DNA from: Candidatus Fonsibacter sp.
Lineage (GTDB): Bacteria > Pseudomonadota > Alphaproteobacteria > Pelagibacterales > Pelagibacteraceae
DNA: 15,407 nucleotides
Direction: 5' to 3'
Assembly: GCA_009693745.1 (NCBI GenBank)
Contig: SHWR01000024.1
Location: 1 to 15,407, forward strand
Shown here: one piece after another, positions 1 through 7,590 of the stretch
How the letters are laid out: every line of letters starts with the position of its first letter
Position numbering within the stretch: position 1 is the first letter of the stretch
The notes under the pieces: generated by a model
Databases searched by the model: none
What the model was told of the DNA's origin: nothing
The model's input: only the letters and a program-made list of their open reading frames with translations
Program-made: the position numbers and the translations under genes

Positions 1-848
1 GAAACAATTTTATTACCACAGACTTGTTTTGCAATTTTCATAATTTCTTTGGTCAACGTATAATAGTCCTTAGATTCTAAATTAATGTTAGCTAAAGGAT
101 CATCTTTGTGAGCATCAAAACCAGCTGATAATAATATAAATTCAGGTTTAAATTCATTTAATTTGTCATAAACTTTCTTATAACTATCAAAGAACTCTTT
201 AGAATTTGTTCCTGCCTTTAGAGGAATATTTAAAATATTATTATATTTTCCAGTCTCTTCTTCAGAGCCTGTGCCTGGGTAAAATGGAAATTGATGCGAT
301 GAAATATATAAAACTTTTTTTTCATTATAAAAAATATCCTGCGTTCCATTTCCATGATGAACATCAAAATCAATGATTGCTACTTTATTTAATTTATATT
401 TTTCTAATAAATAAGTTGCCCCTACCGCAACGTTATTAAATATACAAAATCCCATAGCCTGCTCTTTTTCAGCATGGTGTCCAGGTGGTCTGATAACACA
501 AAAAGCATTATTAAACTCTTGATTCATTATAGCATCGATTGCATTAATAATTGATGCAACCGCATCGTAAACTGATTTTTGACTGCCTTTAGAAACAATC
601 GTATCCCCATCAAGAAAAGATAAACCTTCTTTTGGAAATGATTGATTAATTTTTTCAAAATATTTTTCCGAATGAGTAAGCTTAATAAATTTTTCATCAA
701 AAGATCCTATGTTTTTCCAGATTAGTTTTTGAGATTGTATTTTTTTTAAACCATTTATTATTGATGGAATTCGTTCAGGACATTCTGGATGACCAGGACC
801 TGTGTCATGTTGAATAGAGGAATCAGCAGTGAATATGCAAGTTGTCAC
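1..848 (-). CDS. Histone deacetylase family (class II / acetoin utilization-type) hydrolase, C-terminus cut by window edge
   Basis: Zn-dependent deacetylase of the arginase/deacetylase fold. Bacterial members remove acetyl groups from lysine side chains, acetylpolyamines or other small amides; the substrate here cannot be read from sequence. The 282 residues present hold the family hallmarks in order: the N-terminal HDTGPGHPECPER (14-26), RPPGHHAEK with the His-His dyad (H124, H125), DFDVHHGNGTQDIF with zinc ligands D162 and H164, and SAGFDAHKDDPLA with zinc ligand D245. The frame is open to base 1, so only the last few dozen residues are probably missing. The start is GTG at 848-846: the codon just upstream in this frame is a stop, and GTG overlaps the dapE stop as GTGA, a typical coupled start. 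It is the last visible gene of the rpmH-to-dapE run. Family call is firm; physiological role is unknown. Confidence 0.93.
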   Translation of the reverse strand, partial: MTTCIFTADSSIQHDTGPGHPECPERIPSIINGLKKIQSQKLIWKNIGSFDEKFIKLTHSEKYFEKINQSFPKEGLSFLDGDTIVSKGSQKSVYDAVASIINAIDAIMNQEFNNAFCVIRPPGHHAEKEQAMGFCIFNNVAVGATYLLEKYKLNKVAIIDFDVHHGNGTQDIFYNEKKVLYISSHQFPFYPGTGSEEETGKYNNILNIPLKAGTNSKEFFDSYKKVYDKLNEFKPEFILLSAGFDAHKDDPLANINLESKDYYTLTKEIMKIAKQVCGNKIV

Positions 849-2005
849 TTAAAGTAATTAACAAGGATATCTAAATATATATTTTTTAATTTTTTTAGAT
901 CGGAAACTTTAGCCATCTCATCAACTTGATGTATAGTTTTTGCAATTAAACCAAATTCAATGCAAGGAGCTATATTTTTTATAAAACGAGCATCAGAGAT
1001 TCCTCCAGATGTTGATAATACCGGACTTATTCCTGTACTTTTTTTTATAATATTTTTAATCATATGAACAGTTTTATTAGGTTTTGTTAAAAACGATTCT
1101 CCTGAAACGTGGTATTTAATTTTGTAACTTGCTTTAGCTTTTTTAGTAATTAAAGAAAAAATTTTGTTTAATTTATTTTTAAGAGAACTTGAGGTGTGTA
1201 GTTTATTAAATCTTATATTAAAGGAAGCCTTTGCTTCAGCAGGAATCATATTATCCGCATTATTATCTATGGTAATTTTTGTAACTTCAAGGTTTGAAGG
1301 TTGAAAATCTTTACTACCTCTATCCAGTTTTAATTTTTTTATTTTATTTAAGATTTCAACTATAATTGTAGAAGGGTTATTAGAACTGTGAGGATAAGCA
1401 ACATGTCCTTGTGTCCCTATGACTGTTAGATGGCCAGTTATACTTCCTCTTCTTCCAATTTTAATTATTTCACCAATTTTATTTTCGTTAGTAGGCTCCC
1501 CTACTATACAAAAATTAATTTTTTCTTTTTTTTGTATTAATTTTTCTATAACTTTTTGGGTACCATTAATTGCGATGGTTTCTTCATCGCCTGTTATGAG
1601 CAAACTTATAGAGCCTTTTAGTTTTTTATTTTTTTTAATAAATTCGCTTACAGCAGCAATAAAACAAGCGATACTTCCTTTCATATCACTAACGCCACGA
1701 GCAATTAATTTCTGATTTTTAATAATCCCGCCAAAAGGATTAACAGTCCAAGACTTTAGATCTCCAACGGGAACAACATCAGTGTGTCCTGCAAAACAAA
1801 AATTAGGAGAACTTTTTCCAATTTTTGCATATAAATTTTTAATTTTTGCAGTTCCTTTTTCTTGAAACTCCATGATTTGACATTTAAAACCAAGTTTCCT
1901 TAGATTTTTTGCAACAACATTAATCGCACCATCGTCTTTAGGTGTAACACTTTGACATCTAACGAGATCTTTTGCTAAAGAAACTTCATTAATAGGCTTT
2001 AGCAT
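845..2005 (-). CDS. dapE: Succinyl-diaminopimelate desuccinylase
   Basis: Cytoplasmic M20-family metallohydrolase that removes succinate from N-succinyl-LL-2,6-diaminopimelate, giving LL-diaminopimelate for lysine and peptidoglycan. The 386 residues match the usual DapE length. Metal-binding and catalytic residues are all present: H74 and D76 in AGHTDVVPVGD, D107 in ARGVSDMKG, E141/E142 in TGDEET, E170 in VGEPT, and H359 in AKTIHQVDE. H201 lies in the lid/dimerisation domain (QGHVAYPH), and SGGISDARF (333-341) is the conserved C-terminal motif. It begins 1 nt after the dapD stop, and its own stop overlaps the start of the deacetylase-family gene by 4 nt. Adjacent dapD supplies an earlier step of the same succinylase pathway, which supports the assignment over other M20 peptidases. 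Confidence 0.96.
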   Translation of the reverse strand: MLKPINEVSLAKDLVRCQSVTPKDDGAINVVAKNLRKLGFKCQIMEFQEKGTAKIKNLYAKIGKSSPNFCFAGHTDVVPVGDLKSWTVNPFGGIIKNQKLIARGVSDMKGSIACFIAAVSEFIKKNKKLKGSISLLITGDEETIAINGTQKVIEKLIQKKEKINFCIVGEPTNENKIGEIIKIGRRGSITGHLTVIGTQGHVAYPHSSNNPSTIIVEILNKIKKLKLDRGSKDFQPSNLEVTKITIDNNADNMIPAEAKASFNIRFNKLHTSSSLKNKLNKIFSLITKKAKASYKIKYHVSGESFLTKPNKTVHMIKNIIKKSTGISPVLSTSGGISDARFIKNIAPCIEFGLIAKTIHQVDEMAKVSDLKKLKNIYLDILVNYFK

Positions 2006-2006
2006 A

Positions 2007-2822
2007 TTAATTTCTTAGTAAATCGTTTATTGAAGTTTTACTTCTAGTTTTTTCATCGACGGTTTTTACAATTACCGCACAATATAAACTTGGTTTATTT
2101 TTATCTTCATTTGGAAATGACCCAGATACGACAACTGAGTAAGGTGGAACTTTACCGTAAATAATTTTATTTGTTTTTCTGTCAATAATTTTTGTTGAAG
2201 CTCCAATGTAAACTCCCATAGAGACTACAGAGCCCTCTCCAATTATTACTCCTTCTGCTACTTCTGATCTTGCTCCAATAAAGCAATTATCTTCTATAAT
2301 TACAGGATTTGCTTGTAGAGGTTCTAGAACACCACCAATACCAACTCCCCCAGAGATATGACAATTTTTTCCAATTTGCGCGCATGAGCCAACAGTTGAC
2401 CAGGTATCAATCATTGTTCCACTATCAACATAAGCCCCAACATTTATAAAAGATGGCATTAACACAACATTTTTTCCGATGTATGCAGATTTCCTAATGA
2501 CGCCATTAGGCACAAATCTAAATCCTGCTTCCAAATGTTTTTTTTCATTCCAGCCAGCTGTTTTACCTTCAATTTTATCGAACCAAGTAGCGTATGGACC
2601 AGAAAGAATTTTATTGTCCTGAATTTTAAAACTTAAGAGAATTGCTTTTTTTATCCATTGGTGAGTGTACCATTCATTATTTTTTTTTTCACATACTCTT
2701 ATATTGCCAGAATCCAATTTTTCTAAAGTTTCATTAATTGCTGAAATGATTTTTTTATCGAAACTCTTATTAATGTTATTTCTGTCTTCCCAAGCGTTTA
2801 AAATTATATTTTCAAGACTCAT
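2007..2822 (-). CDS. dapD: 2,3,4,5-tetrahydropyridine-2,6-dicarboxylate N-succinyltransferase
   Basis: Transfers succinyl from succinyl-CoA to tetrahydrodipicolinate, committing it to the succinylase branch of diaminopimelate/lysine synthesis in the cytoplasm. The 271 residues fit the family (about 270-285). An N-terminal helical domain (about 1-100) is followed by a left-handed beta-helix of hexapeptide repeats, visible from about 108 to 215 as repeated I-G-x-x-x-x units. The strongly conserved block MIDTWSTVGSCAQIG (137-151) and SGGVGIGGVLEPLQA (157-171) is nearly identical to that of characterised DapD enzymes, with active-site D139. The C-terminal PPYSVVVSG segment (226-234) is also typical. 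It lies 3 nt after the HAD hydrolase and 1 nt before dapE. No oddity seen. Confidence 0.97.
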   Translation of the reverse strand: MSLENIILNAWEDRNNINKSFDKKIISAINETLEKLDSGNIRVCEKKNNEWYTHQWIKKAILLSFKIQDNKILSGPYATWFDKIEGKTAGWNEKKHLEAGFRFVPNGVIRKSAYIGKNVVLMPSFINVGAYVDSGTMIDTWSTVGSCAQIGKNCHISGGVGIGGVLEPLQANPVIIEDNCFIGARSEVAEGVIIGEGSVVSMGVYIGASTKIIDRKTNKIIYGKVPPYSVVVSGSFPNEDKNKPSLYCAVIVKTVDEKTRSKTSINDLLRN

Positions 2823-2825
2823 TAT

Positions 2826-3494
2826 TTAATTAATTAACAAATTACACTGCTCAAGAAAATCATCTAATTGTTTTATTTTAAAGTGCACATGCACCCCATC
2901 ATGACCTTCTTTTGCCCAATTATCCTCATTTATTACCCATGCTGTTCTCATGCCAAGATCATGGGCAGGTTTTAAATTTCTTGCTATATCTTCAAAGAAA
3001 AGACTTTGCTCAGGGATAATGTCGTATTTTTTAATAAGTTTTTCGTAAGGAGATTTTTCCGGTTTTGGAACAAAGTCTGAGTCAACGATATCAAATATTG
3101 AAAAAAGATCTTCATCAAGCTCAAGATTGCTAACAACATTTTTTGCATGTTTTCTAGAACCATTTGTAAATATAATTTTTTTCCCTGGCAAATTTTTAAT
3201 TTCTTTATTAAGTTTTGTATTTTTATTTAAAAAACTATAATCAATATCATGTACAAATTCTAAAAATTGATATGGATCAATGTTGTGATTTTTTATTAGT
3301 CCATTCAAAGTTGTTCCGTGTTTTTTGAAATAATCGTTTTTAATTAAGATTGCTTCTTCAGTACTAACATTTAAATGTTTAGTTATAAAACTTGCCATTA
3401 ATTTATCAATTTTTGCAAATAAGTTTGTTGATGAAGGATAAAGAGTATTATCTAAATCAAAAATCCAAAATTTTATATTTTTAATTTTATTCAT
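2826..3494 (-). CDS. HAD-superfamily hydrolase, pyrimidine 5'-nucleotidase-like
   Basis: A 222-residue HAD phosphatase with all four motifs: DLDNTLYP with nucleophile D13 and acid/base D15, T110 in FTNGSRKHA, the lysine of PKPEK (K144), and E168/D169 in FFEDIARNL. The tyrosine-proline after motif I (TLYP) and the helical cap between about 20 and 100 resemble the SDT1/pyrimidine 5'-nucleotidase subfamily, which dephosphorylates UMP/CMP-type nucleotides or acts as a house-cleaning phosphatase. Such a gene is, from memory, a frequent neighbour of dapD and argB in Alphaproteobacteria. Its ATG overlaps the argB stop by one base (TAATG), so it is probably translated by coupling with argB. The superfamily call is secure; the substrate is inferred from subfamily resemblance only. 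Confidence 0.85.
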   Translation of the reverse strand: MNKIKNIKFWIFDLDNTLYPSSTNLFAKIDKLMASFITKHLNVSTEEAILIKNDYFKKHGTTLNGLIKNHNIDPYQFLEFVHDIDYSFLNKNTKLNKEIKNLPGKKIIFTNGSRKHAKNVVSNLELDEDLFSIFDIVDSDFVPKPEKSPYEKLIKKYDIIPEQSLFFEDIARNLKPAHDLGMRTAWVINEDNWAKEGHDGVHVHFKIKQLDDFLEQCNLLIN

Positions 3495-4348
3495 TATTTT
3501 ATTATAAGTGTTCCAGCTCCAAGATTTGAGAATAACTCAAATAGAACAGCGTGAGATTTTCTTCCATCAATAATAACAACACCACTTACACCAGATTCAA
3601 TAGCGCTAATACATGTTTTGATTTTTGGGATCATGCCTCCAGTAATAGTTCCATTATCAATAAGATCCAAGGCTTGCTGAGTTGATAATTGTGATATTAA
3701 ATTACCATTTTTATCATTTACTCCAGGAACATCTGTCATTAATAAAAGTCTTTCAGCCTTTATTTGATTAGCAATAGTTCCCGCAGCTGTATCGGCATTG
3801 ATGTTATAAACCTGTCCTTTGTTGTCCATCCCCATAGGTGCAATAACTGGAATAATCTCTTGTACGAAAAAATTATTTAATATCTTAGTGTCAATTTTTT
3901 TAGGATCACCAACAAAACCTAGTTGTTCATCTATAGCTTTATCAATATGTATTATATTATTTTTTCTAACAGTAACGGATTCTGCTTTTGCTCCGTAATT
4001 TATAATAGCATCTCTTAGATCTGGGTTTATCTCATTTAGCAAAACATCCTCAACAACTTTTATAACATTTTTATCCGTTACTCTTAGTCCAGAAATAAAT
4101 TTACTTTTCAAATTTTGAGCTTGCAATTTAGTTTTAATTTGAGGACCACCGCCATGAATTACTGCAACATTAATATTTAATTTTCTTAAGATCGCAGCAT
4201 CTTGTGCAAATGCTTTTGATAAACTTTGGTCAGACATAACTTGACCACCATATTTAAGGATTATTTTTTTATTTTTATATTTATCTAGGTAAACGGAAGC
4301 CTCTTGAATTGATGGACCAAGTTCTGGCCAAAAAGACTTTATGTCCAT
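3494..4348 (-). CDS. argB: Acetylglutamate kinase
   Basis: Phosphorylates N-acetyl-L-glutamate with ATP, the second step of arginine synthesis, in the cytoplasm. The 284 residues belong to the amino-acid kinase family. Visible active-site elements are K32 in ILKYGGQVM, the glycine loop HGGGPQ (65-70), R89 in SGLRVT, N183/N185 and D188 in YNINADTAAG, and K242 in GGMIPKIK. About 26 residues precede the first strand, forming a predicted helix (FWPELGPSIQEASVYLDKY) that is absent from the short, arginine-insensitive E. coli enzyme but present in hexameric arginine-inhibited enzymes. Feedback inhibition by arginine is therefore likely (inference). It shares one base with the upstream yidC stop and one with the downstream HAD start (TAATG at both ends). 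Confidence 0.96.
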   Translation of the reverse strand: MDIKSFWPELGPSIQEASVYLDKYKNKKIILKYGGQVMSDQSLSKAFAQDAAILRKLNINVAVIHGGGPQIKTKLQAQNLKSKFISGLRVTDKNVIKVVEDVLLNEINPDLRDAIINYGAKAESVTVRKNNIIHIDKAIDEQLGFVGDPKKIDTKILNNFFVQEIIPVIAPMGMDNKGQVYNINADTAAGTIANQIKAERLLLMTDVPGVNDKNGNLISQLSTQQALDLIDNGTITGGMIPKIKTCISAIESGVSGVVIIDGRKSHAVLFELFSNLGAGTLIIK

Positions 4349-6042
4349 TAAACTGTCTTTACCGTAGTCTTTTTCATGATGTAATACTGTTGTGCCATTG
4401 TAAGCACGTTACTTACCGTCCAGTACACTACTAATCCAGAAGGAAAAGTTGCTAACATAACTGTCATTATTAAAGGAAAAAATGCAAAAATTTTTGCTTG
4501 TATTGGATCTGGTGGAGTAGGGTTTAGCTTCATTTGAAAGTACATAGTAACTCCCATTAATATTGGCCAGACACCTATCATTAAAAATAAAGGGGGATTC
4601 CAAGGAATTAAGCCAAAAAGATTAAAAATTGTTGTTGGGTCTGCAGCTGATAAATCTTTAATCCATCCAAAGAATGGGGCGTGACGCATTTCCAGAGTTA
4701 CAAAAAGCATTTTATAGACAGCAAAAAAAATTGGAATTTGAATTAATATTGGAAGACATCCAGACAAAGGATTTACTTTTTCTCTTTTATACAAAGCCAT
4801 CATTTCTTGCTGTGTTCTTTTTACATCCTCTTTGTAAAGTTCCTTTATTCTTAACATTTCTGGCTGAAGTACTTTCATTTTTGCCATAGATCTAAAAGAA
4901 TAGTTAGCAAGTGGAAAAAATACAATTCTTACAATTATTGTAAGTATAATAATTGCAACTCCAAAGTTCCCAGTTAGCTTAAAGATATAATCAATTACAA
5001 AAAACAAAGGTTTAGTAATAAAATAAAACCAACCCCAATCAATTGTTAGATCAAAACGATCAATTTTTTCTTTTTCAGTATAATCGTCAACCGTATAAAC
5101 TTCTTTCGCTCCAATAAATATTTTAAAACTATTAGAAGCACTCTTTTGTGAATTGGCTATAGTTGGCTCAGATATTATAAAATTTGCCTTATAAGCATTT
5201 GCAAATAAATACTCTCCTTTAAAAGATCTTCCATTTTCTGGAATAATTGCAGCCATCCAGTATTTATCAGTAATTCCAAACCAGCCACTTTTTCCACTGA
5301 AAGTTTTTTTCTCTTTTTCTATAGTATCATAGGTCTCTTCCTTTAAATTTTTATCTACAACACCAATTAAACCTTCGTGGAGTATATAAAAAGCATCTGT
5401 GTTAGGTTTTTTATTTCTTGTAACCTGAGAATAATGAAATAACTCAGCAGGTTTATTCTTTTCATTTTTAATTGTTTCTGTAACTTTAAATAAATATTTA
5501 TCATCTACTTCAATCTTTTTAGAAAAAATAATTCCTTCTTTATTATTCCACTCAAGAGTTACATGAGATTTAGGAGTTAATTTTTTCCCTTCTTTAATCT
5601 GCCAAATGCTATTGTTATCAGGTACTTTAACGTCATTCTTTACCGTTGCCCAACCCGATTCTACAAAATATCCTTCTTCAGATTTTTTAGGATTAAGTAA
5701 AATAATTAGGCTGCTGTTTTTATCTAAGGTTTCTTTATAATTCTTTAATATAATGTCATCTATTAAAGCTCCTCGTAAAGATATTGAACCAGATAAATTA
5801 TTATTCTCAATTAATACTCTCTCACTCTCTTTTAATAAATCGCTTCTAGAAATAGATTTTATTGCACCTGGTTTTGGTAGTGTTGGCGTTTCCGGTTTTT
5901 GAATATTGGTCTGTGTTTGAGTCTGACCCTGAACTTCAATTTTTTTTCTCTGAGCTTCTTCGGGATTTTCAAAGTACATTGACCAACCCAGAAGAATTGC
6001 GGTTGATAATATTACAGCTATGATAACGTTTTTATTTTCCAT
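4348..6042 (-). CDS. yidC: Membrane protein insertase YidC (Oxa1 family)
   Basis: Inner-membrane insertase that inserts and folds membrane proteins alone or with SecYEG. The 564 residues match Gram-negative YidC (E. coli 548). The N-terminal membrane anchor spans about 5-24, followed by a Gln/Thr/Pro-rich linker (about 38-60) and a large periplasmic beta-sandwich domain (about 65-330). The conserved insertase core begins near 340: TM2 carries the hydrophilic-groove arginine R372 (IIVRIVFFPLANYS), then a cytoplasmic helical hairpin with two amphipathic helices (about 385-425), and TM3 with GCLPILIQIPIFFAVYK (428-444). TM4 lies near 485-503 and TM5-6 near 517-555, with FPSGLVVYW (533-541). The start overlaps the end of yidD by 11 nt. 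No gene lies between yidC and argB; an EngB/YihA-type GTPase often sits there in Alphaproteobacteria. Confidence 0.97.
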   Translation of the reverse strand: MENKNVIIAVILSTAILLGWSMYFENPEEAQRKKIEVQGQTQTQTNIQKPETPTLPKPGAIKSISRSDLLKESERVLIENNNLSGSISLRGALIDDIILKNYKETLDKNSSLIILLNPKKSEEGYFVESGWATVKNDVKVPDNNSIWQIKEGKKLTPKSHVTLEWNNKEGIIFSKKIEVDDKYLFKVTETIKNEKNKPAELFHYSQVTRNKKPNTDAFYILHEGLIGVVDKNLKEETYDTIEKEKKTFSGKSGWFGITDKYWMAAIIPENGRSFKGEYLFANAYKANFIISEPTIANSQKSASNSFKIFIGAKEVYTVDDYTEKEKIDRFDLTIDWGWFYFITKPLFFVIDYIFKLTGNFGVAIIILTIIVRIVFFPLANYSFRSMAKMKVLQPEMLRIKELYKEDVKRTQQEMMALYKREKVNPLSGCLPILIQIPIFFAVYKMLFVTLEMRHAPFFGWIKDLSAADPTTIFNLFGLIPWNPPLFLMIGVWPILMGVTMYFQMKLNPTPPDPIQAKIFAFFPLIMTVMLATFPSGLVVYWTVSNVLTMAQQYYIMKKTTVKTV

Positions 6043-6301
6043 TATTTATTTTTTTGTTTACAACAGGATCATAACCAAATCCGCCACCTAAAAATTTAAT
6101 AGGATGACATCTTAGAATTCTAAGAGTTCCTTTAAAAAAACCTTTAATAAAGCCAAACTCTTTTAAACTATGAGCAAAGTAATCAGAACATGAAGGATCA
6201 TAATGACATGCGTTATGAAAGAAAGGAGATATTAGGAATTTATAAATTTTAATAAATTTTGTAAGAATAAAGCAAAAAAGATTATCTATTTTTTTTATCA
6301 T
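6032..6301 (-). CDS. yidD: Membrane protein insertion efficiency factor YidD
   Basis: Small membrane-associated protein that assists YidC-dependent insertion; its exact mechanism is unsettled in the literature. The 89 residues contain the DUF37 signature: HYDPSCSDYFAHSLKEFG (33-50), then LRILRCHPIKFLGGGFGYDPV (60-80), with family cysteines C32, C38 and C65 in place. The N-terminal amphipathic/hydrophobic helix (about 6-27) fits membrane association. The ATG shares one base with the rnpA stop (TAATG), and the 3' end runs 11 nt into yidC, so it sits in the classical rpmH-rnpA-yidD-yidC order. The C-terminus after YDPV is a short lysine/asparagine tail. Confidence 0.94.
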   Translation of the reverse strand: MIKKIDNLFCFILTKFIKIYKFLISPFFHNACHYDPSCSDYFAHSLKEFGFIKGFFKGTLRILRCHPIKFLGGGFGYDPVVNKKINNGK

Positions 6302-6654
6302 TATTTTAACGAGCTAAATTTATATCTAAGTTCTTGTACAATTTTATTAAAATCAACATCATATATTTTTGACTTTGCAAAAACAGCATACTTATATTTA
6401 TTGTTAAATGAATCAATCTCAGTAATCGCTTTACGTGCAGCCATTTTTAATCTCCTCCTAATTTTATTTCTTTTTACAGCATTTCCCAGCTTTTTAGCTG
6501 AGACAAAACTCATGTGAATTTTATTTGTTTCGATAGAGGTACCTTTGTTAGCGTAATAAATAGTGAACAAGTCTGAGCTTACTTTTTTTGCAGATAGAAT
6601 TTTTTTAAATTCAATATTTCCTCTAAGACTTTCAAATTTTAGAGTTTTGGGCAT
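6301..6654 (-). CDS. rnpA: Ribonuclease P protein component
   Basis: Protein subunit of RNase P; it helps the catalytic RNA bind pre-tRNA and cut the 5' leader. The 117 residues are the normal size. The defining RNR-type basic motif is seen at KLGNAVKRNKIRRRLK (55-70), preceded by the central-cleft strand IHMSFVSAKK (46-55). The whole protein is strongly basic, as expected for an RNA binder. It starts 3 nt after the rpmH stop and shares a base with yidD. The RNase P RNA gene (rnpB) is not in this window. Family identification rests on motif, length and the rpmH/yidD context. Confidence 0.95.
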   Translation of the reverse strand: MPKTLKFESLRGNIEFKKILSAKKVSSDLFTIYYANKGTSIETNKIHMSFVSAKKLGNAVKRNKIRRRLKMAARKAITEIDSFNNKYKYAVFAKSKIYDVDFNKIVQELRYKFSSLK

Positions 6655-6657
6655 GAT

Positions 6658-6792
6658 TTAAGCAGATACAGATTTTCTTCCCTTAAATCTTCTTCGAGCA
6701 ATAACTTTTCGACCACCTTTTGTTGCCATACGCGATCTAAATCCGTGTCTTCTCTTTCTTACTATTTTACTTGGCTGAAAGGTTCTTTTCAT
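6658..6792 (-). CDS. rpmH: 50S ribosomal protein L34
   Basis: A 44-residue, highly basic ribosomal protein read directly from the reverse strand. It starts MKRTFQPSKIVRKRRHGFRS, continues RMATKGGRKVIARRR from residue 21, and ends at a TAA. This is the essentially invariant bacterial L34 pattern, and the length equals the family norm (44-46). There is no clear Shine-Dalgarno sequence in front of the ATG. Together with a putative promoter at 6815-6843 this would give a short leader of about 15 nt. It is the first gene of the long minus-strand run that continues into rnpA after 3 nt. Confidence 0.98.
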   Translation of the reverse strand: MKRTFQPSKIVRKRRHGFRSRMATKGGRKVIARRRFKGRKSVSA

Positions 6793-6814
6793 TGTGATAA
6801 TTAGAATTTGGCTA

Positions 6815-6843
6815 TTTATAGGTAAATTGTTAAATCATGTACA
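6815..6843 (-). promoter_or_regulatory. Candidate sigma70-type promoter for the rpmH-rnpA-yidDC-argB-dap run
   Basis: On the minus strand, TGTACA (6843-6838, 4 of 6 to the -35 consensus) is separated by exactly 17 nt from TATAAA (6820-6815, 5 of 6 to the -10 consensus). Transcription would start near 6808, about 15 nt before the rpmH ATG. It lies in the 81-nt divergent gap between rpmH and the TVP38-like gene. In such AT-rich DNA near-consensus boxes occur by chance, so this is a candidate only. Confidence 0.45.
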
Positions 6844-6873
6844 GCAAAAGTTTTTATTTAATACGTTTTAAAA

Positions 6874-7590
6874 ATGAAGCAATTATCAAAGCTTAAAATT
6901 ATTTTAGGATTAATTTATCTTTTAATAGTGGCCTTAGTTACAATTTTATTTTTTTATTATGAAGCTTATAATTATGTAAATTCAGATTTTATTAAAAATG
7001 ATCGAAAAGTAATTATTAATTACATAAATCAAAATATTTTTCTTCACTCTTTATTATTTTTTTTATTTTGTACAATTTGGTTTTTTTTGCTTGGTTTTGG
7101 CATTCCAGTAGTCGTTCTTGCTGGATTTATTTTTGGCTCAGTTTTAGGATCTTTATTATTATTAATGGGTTTTGTATTCGGCTCTACAGCTTTATATGTT
7201 TTCGCAAATCATTATTTCAAAGATTTAGTTTTTAAATATTTTTTAAATAAATACAAAAGTCTTGATAGTCATTTTAAAAAAAATGACTTTGCTTATTTGT
7301 TATTTTTAAGATTAGTTCCAGGAATACCTTCACAAGTTGGCAGTTTAATACCAATATTATTTAATATGAAACTCAAAAAAATATTTCTTTCAAATATTTT
7401 TGGTGTAGCACCTGGAATATGTATTTCAGTAAGTTTAGTATCAGGAATTAGTTCAAAAATTGAAGAAGGCTATTCATTCAATTTAGATTTACTCTCCGAT
7501 CCAAAAGTTTCTATACCCTTAACTGCTCTTGGCATAATGGTTTTAATAGTTAACTTCGTAAAACAAAAATTTTTCAAGAGTAAAATTTGA
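6874..7590 (+). CDS. TVP38/TMEM64-type (VTT/DedA-like) membrane protein
   Basis: Polytopic inner-membrane protein of 238 residues. Hydrophobic spans are visible near 8-30, 57-75, 77-93, 95-113, 140-165, 172-193 and 211-229. The core matches the VTT (formerly SNARE-associated) domain: the glycine-rich FGIPVVVLAGFIFGSVLGS segment (75-93), a second GFVFGSTALYVFA helix (99-111), then FLRLVPGIPSQVGSLIP (144-160) and FGVAPGICISVSLVSG (176-191). Relatives include DedA proteins and the eukaryotic scramblases TMEM41B/VMP1; bacterial members are tied to membrane-potential maintenance, polyprenyl-phosphate recycling or lipid movement. The specific role here is unknown. ATG at 6874 has no clear Shine-Dalgarno sequence. 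Its TGA overlaps the TTG start of the next gene, so the two are probably made together. Confidence 0.85.
   Translation: MKQLSKLKIILGLIYLLIVALVTILFFYYEAYNYVNSDFIKNDRKVIINYINQNIFLHSLLFFLFCTIWFFLLGFGIPVVVLAGFIFGSVLGSLLLLMGFVFGSTALYVFANHYFKDLVFKYFLNKYKSLDSHFKKNDFAYLLFLRLVPGIPSQVGSLIPILFNMKLKKIFLSNIFGVAPGICISVSLVSGISSKIEEGYSFNLDLLSDPKVSIPLTALGIMVLIVNFVKQKFFKSKI

Noticed and set aside
1419..1715. 98-residue plus-strand open frame
   Set aside because: It lies wholly antisense within dapE, whose active-site motifs are intact across this stretch; the translated product is low-complexity hydrophobic with no recognisable motif.
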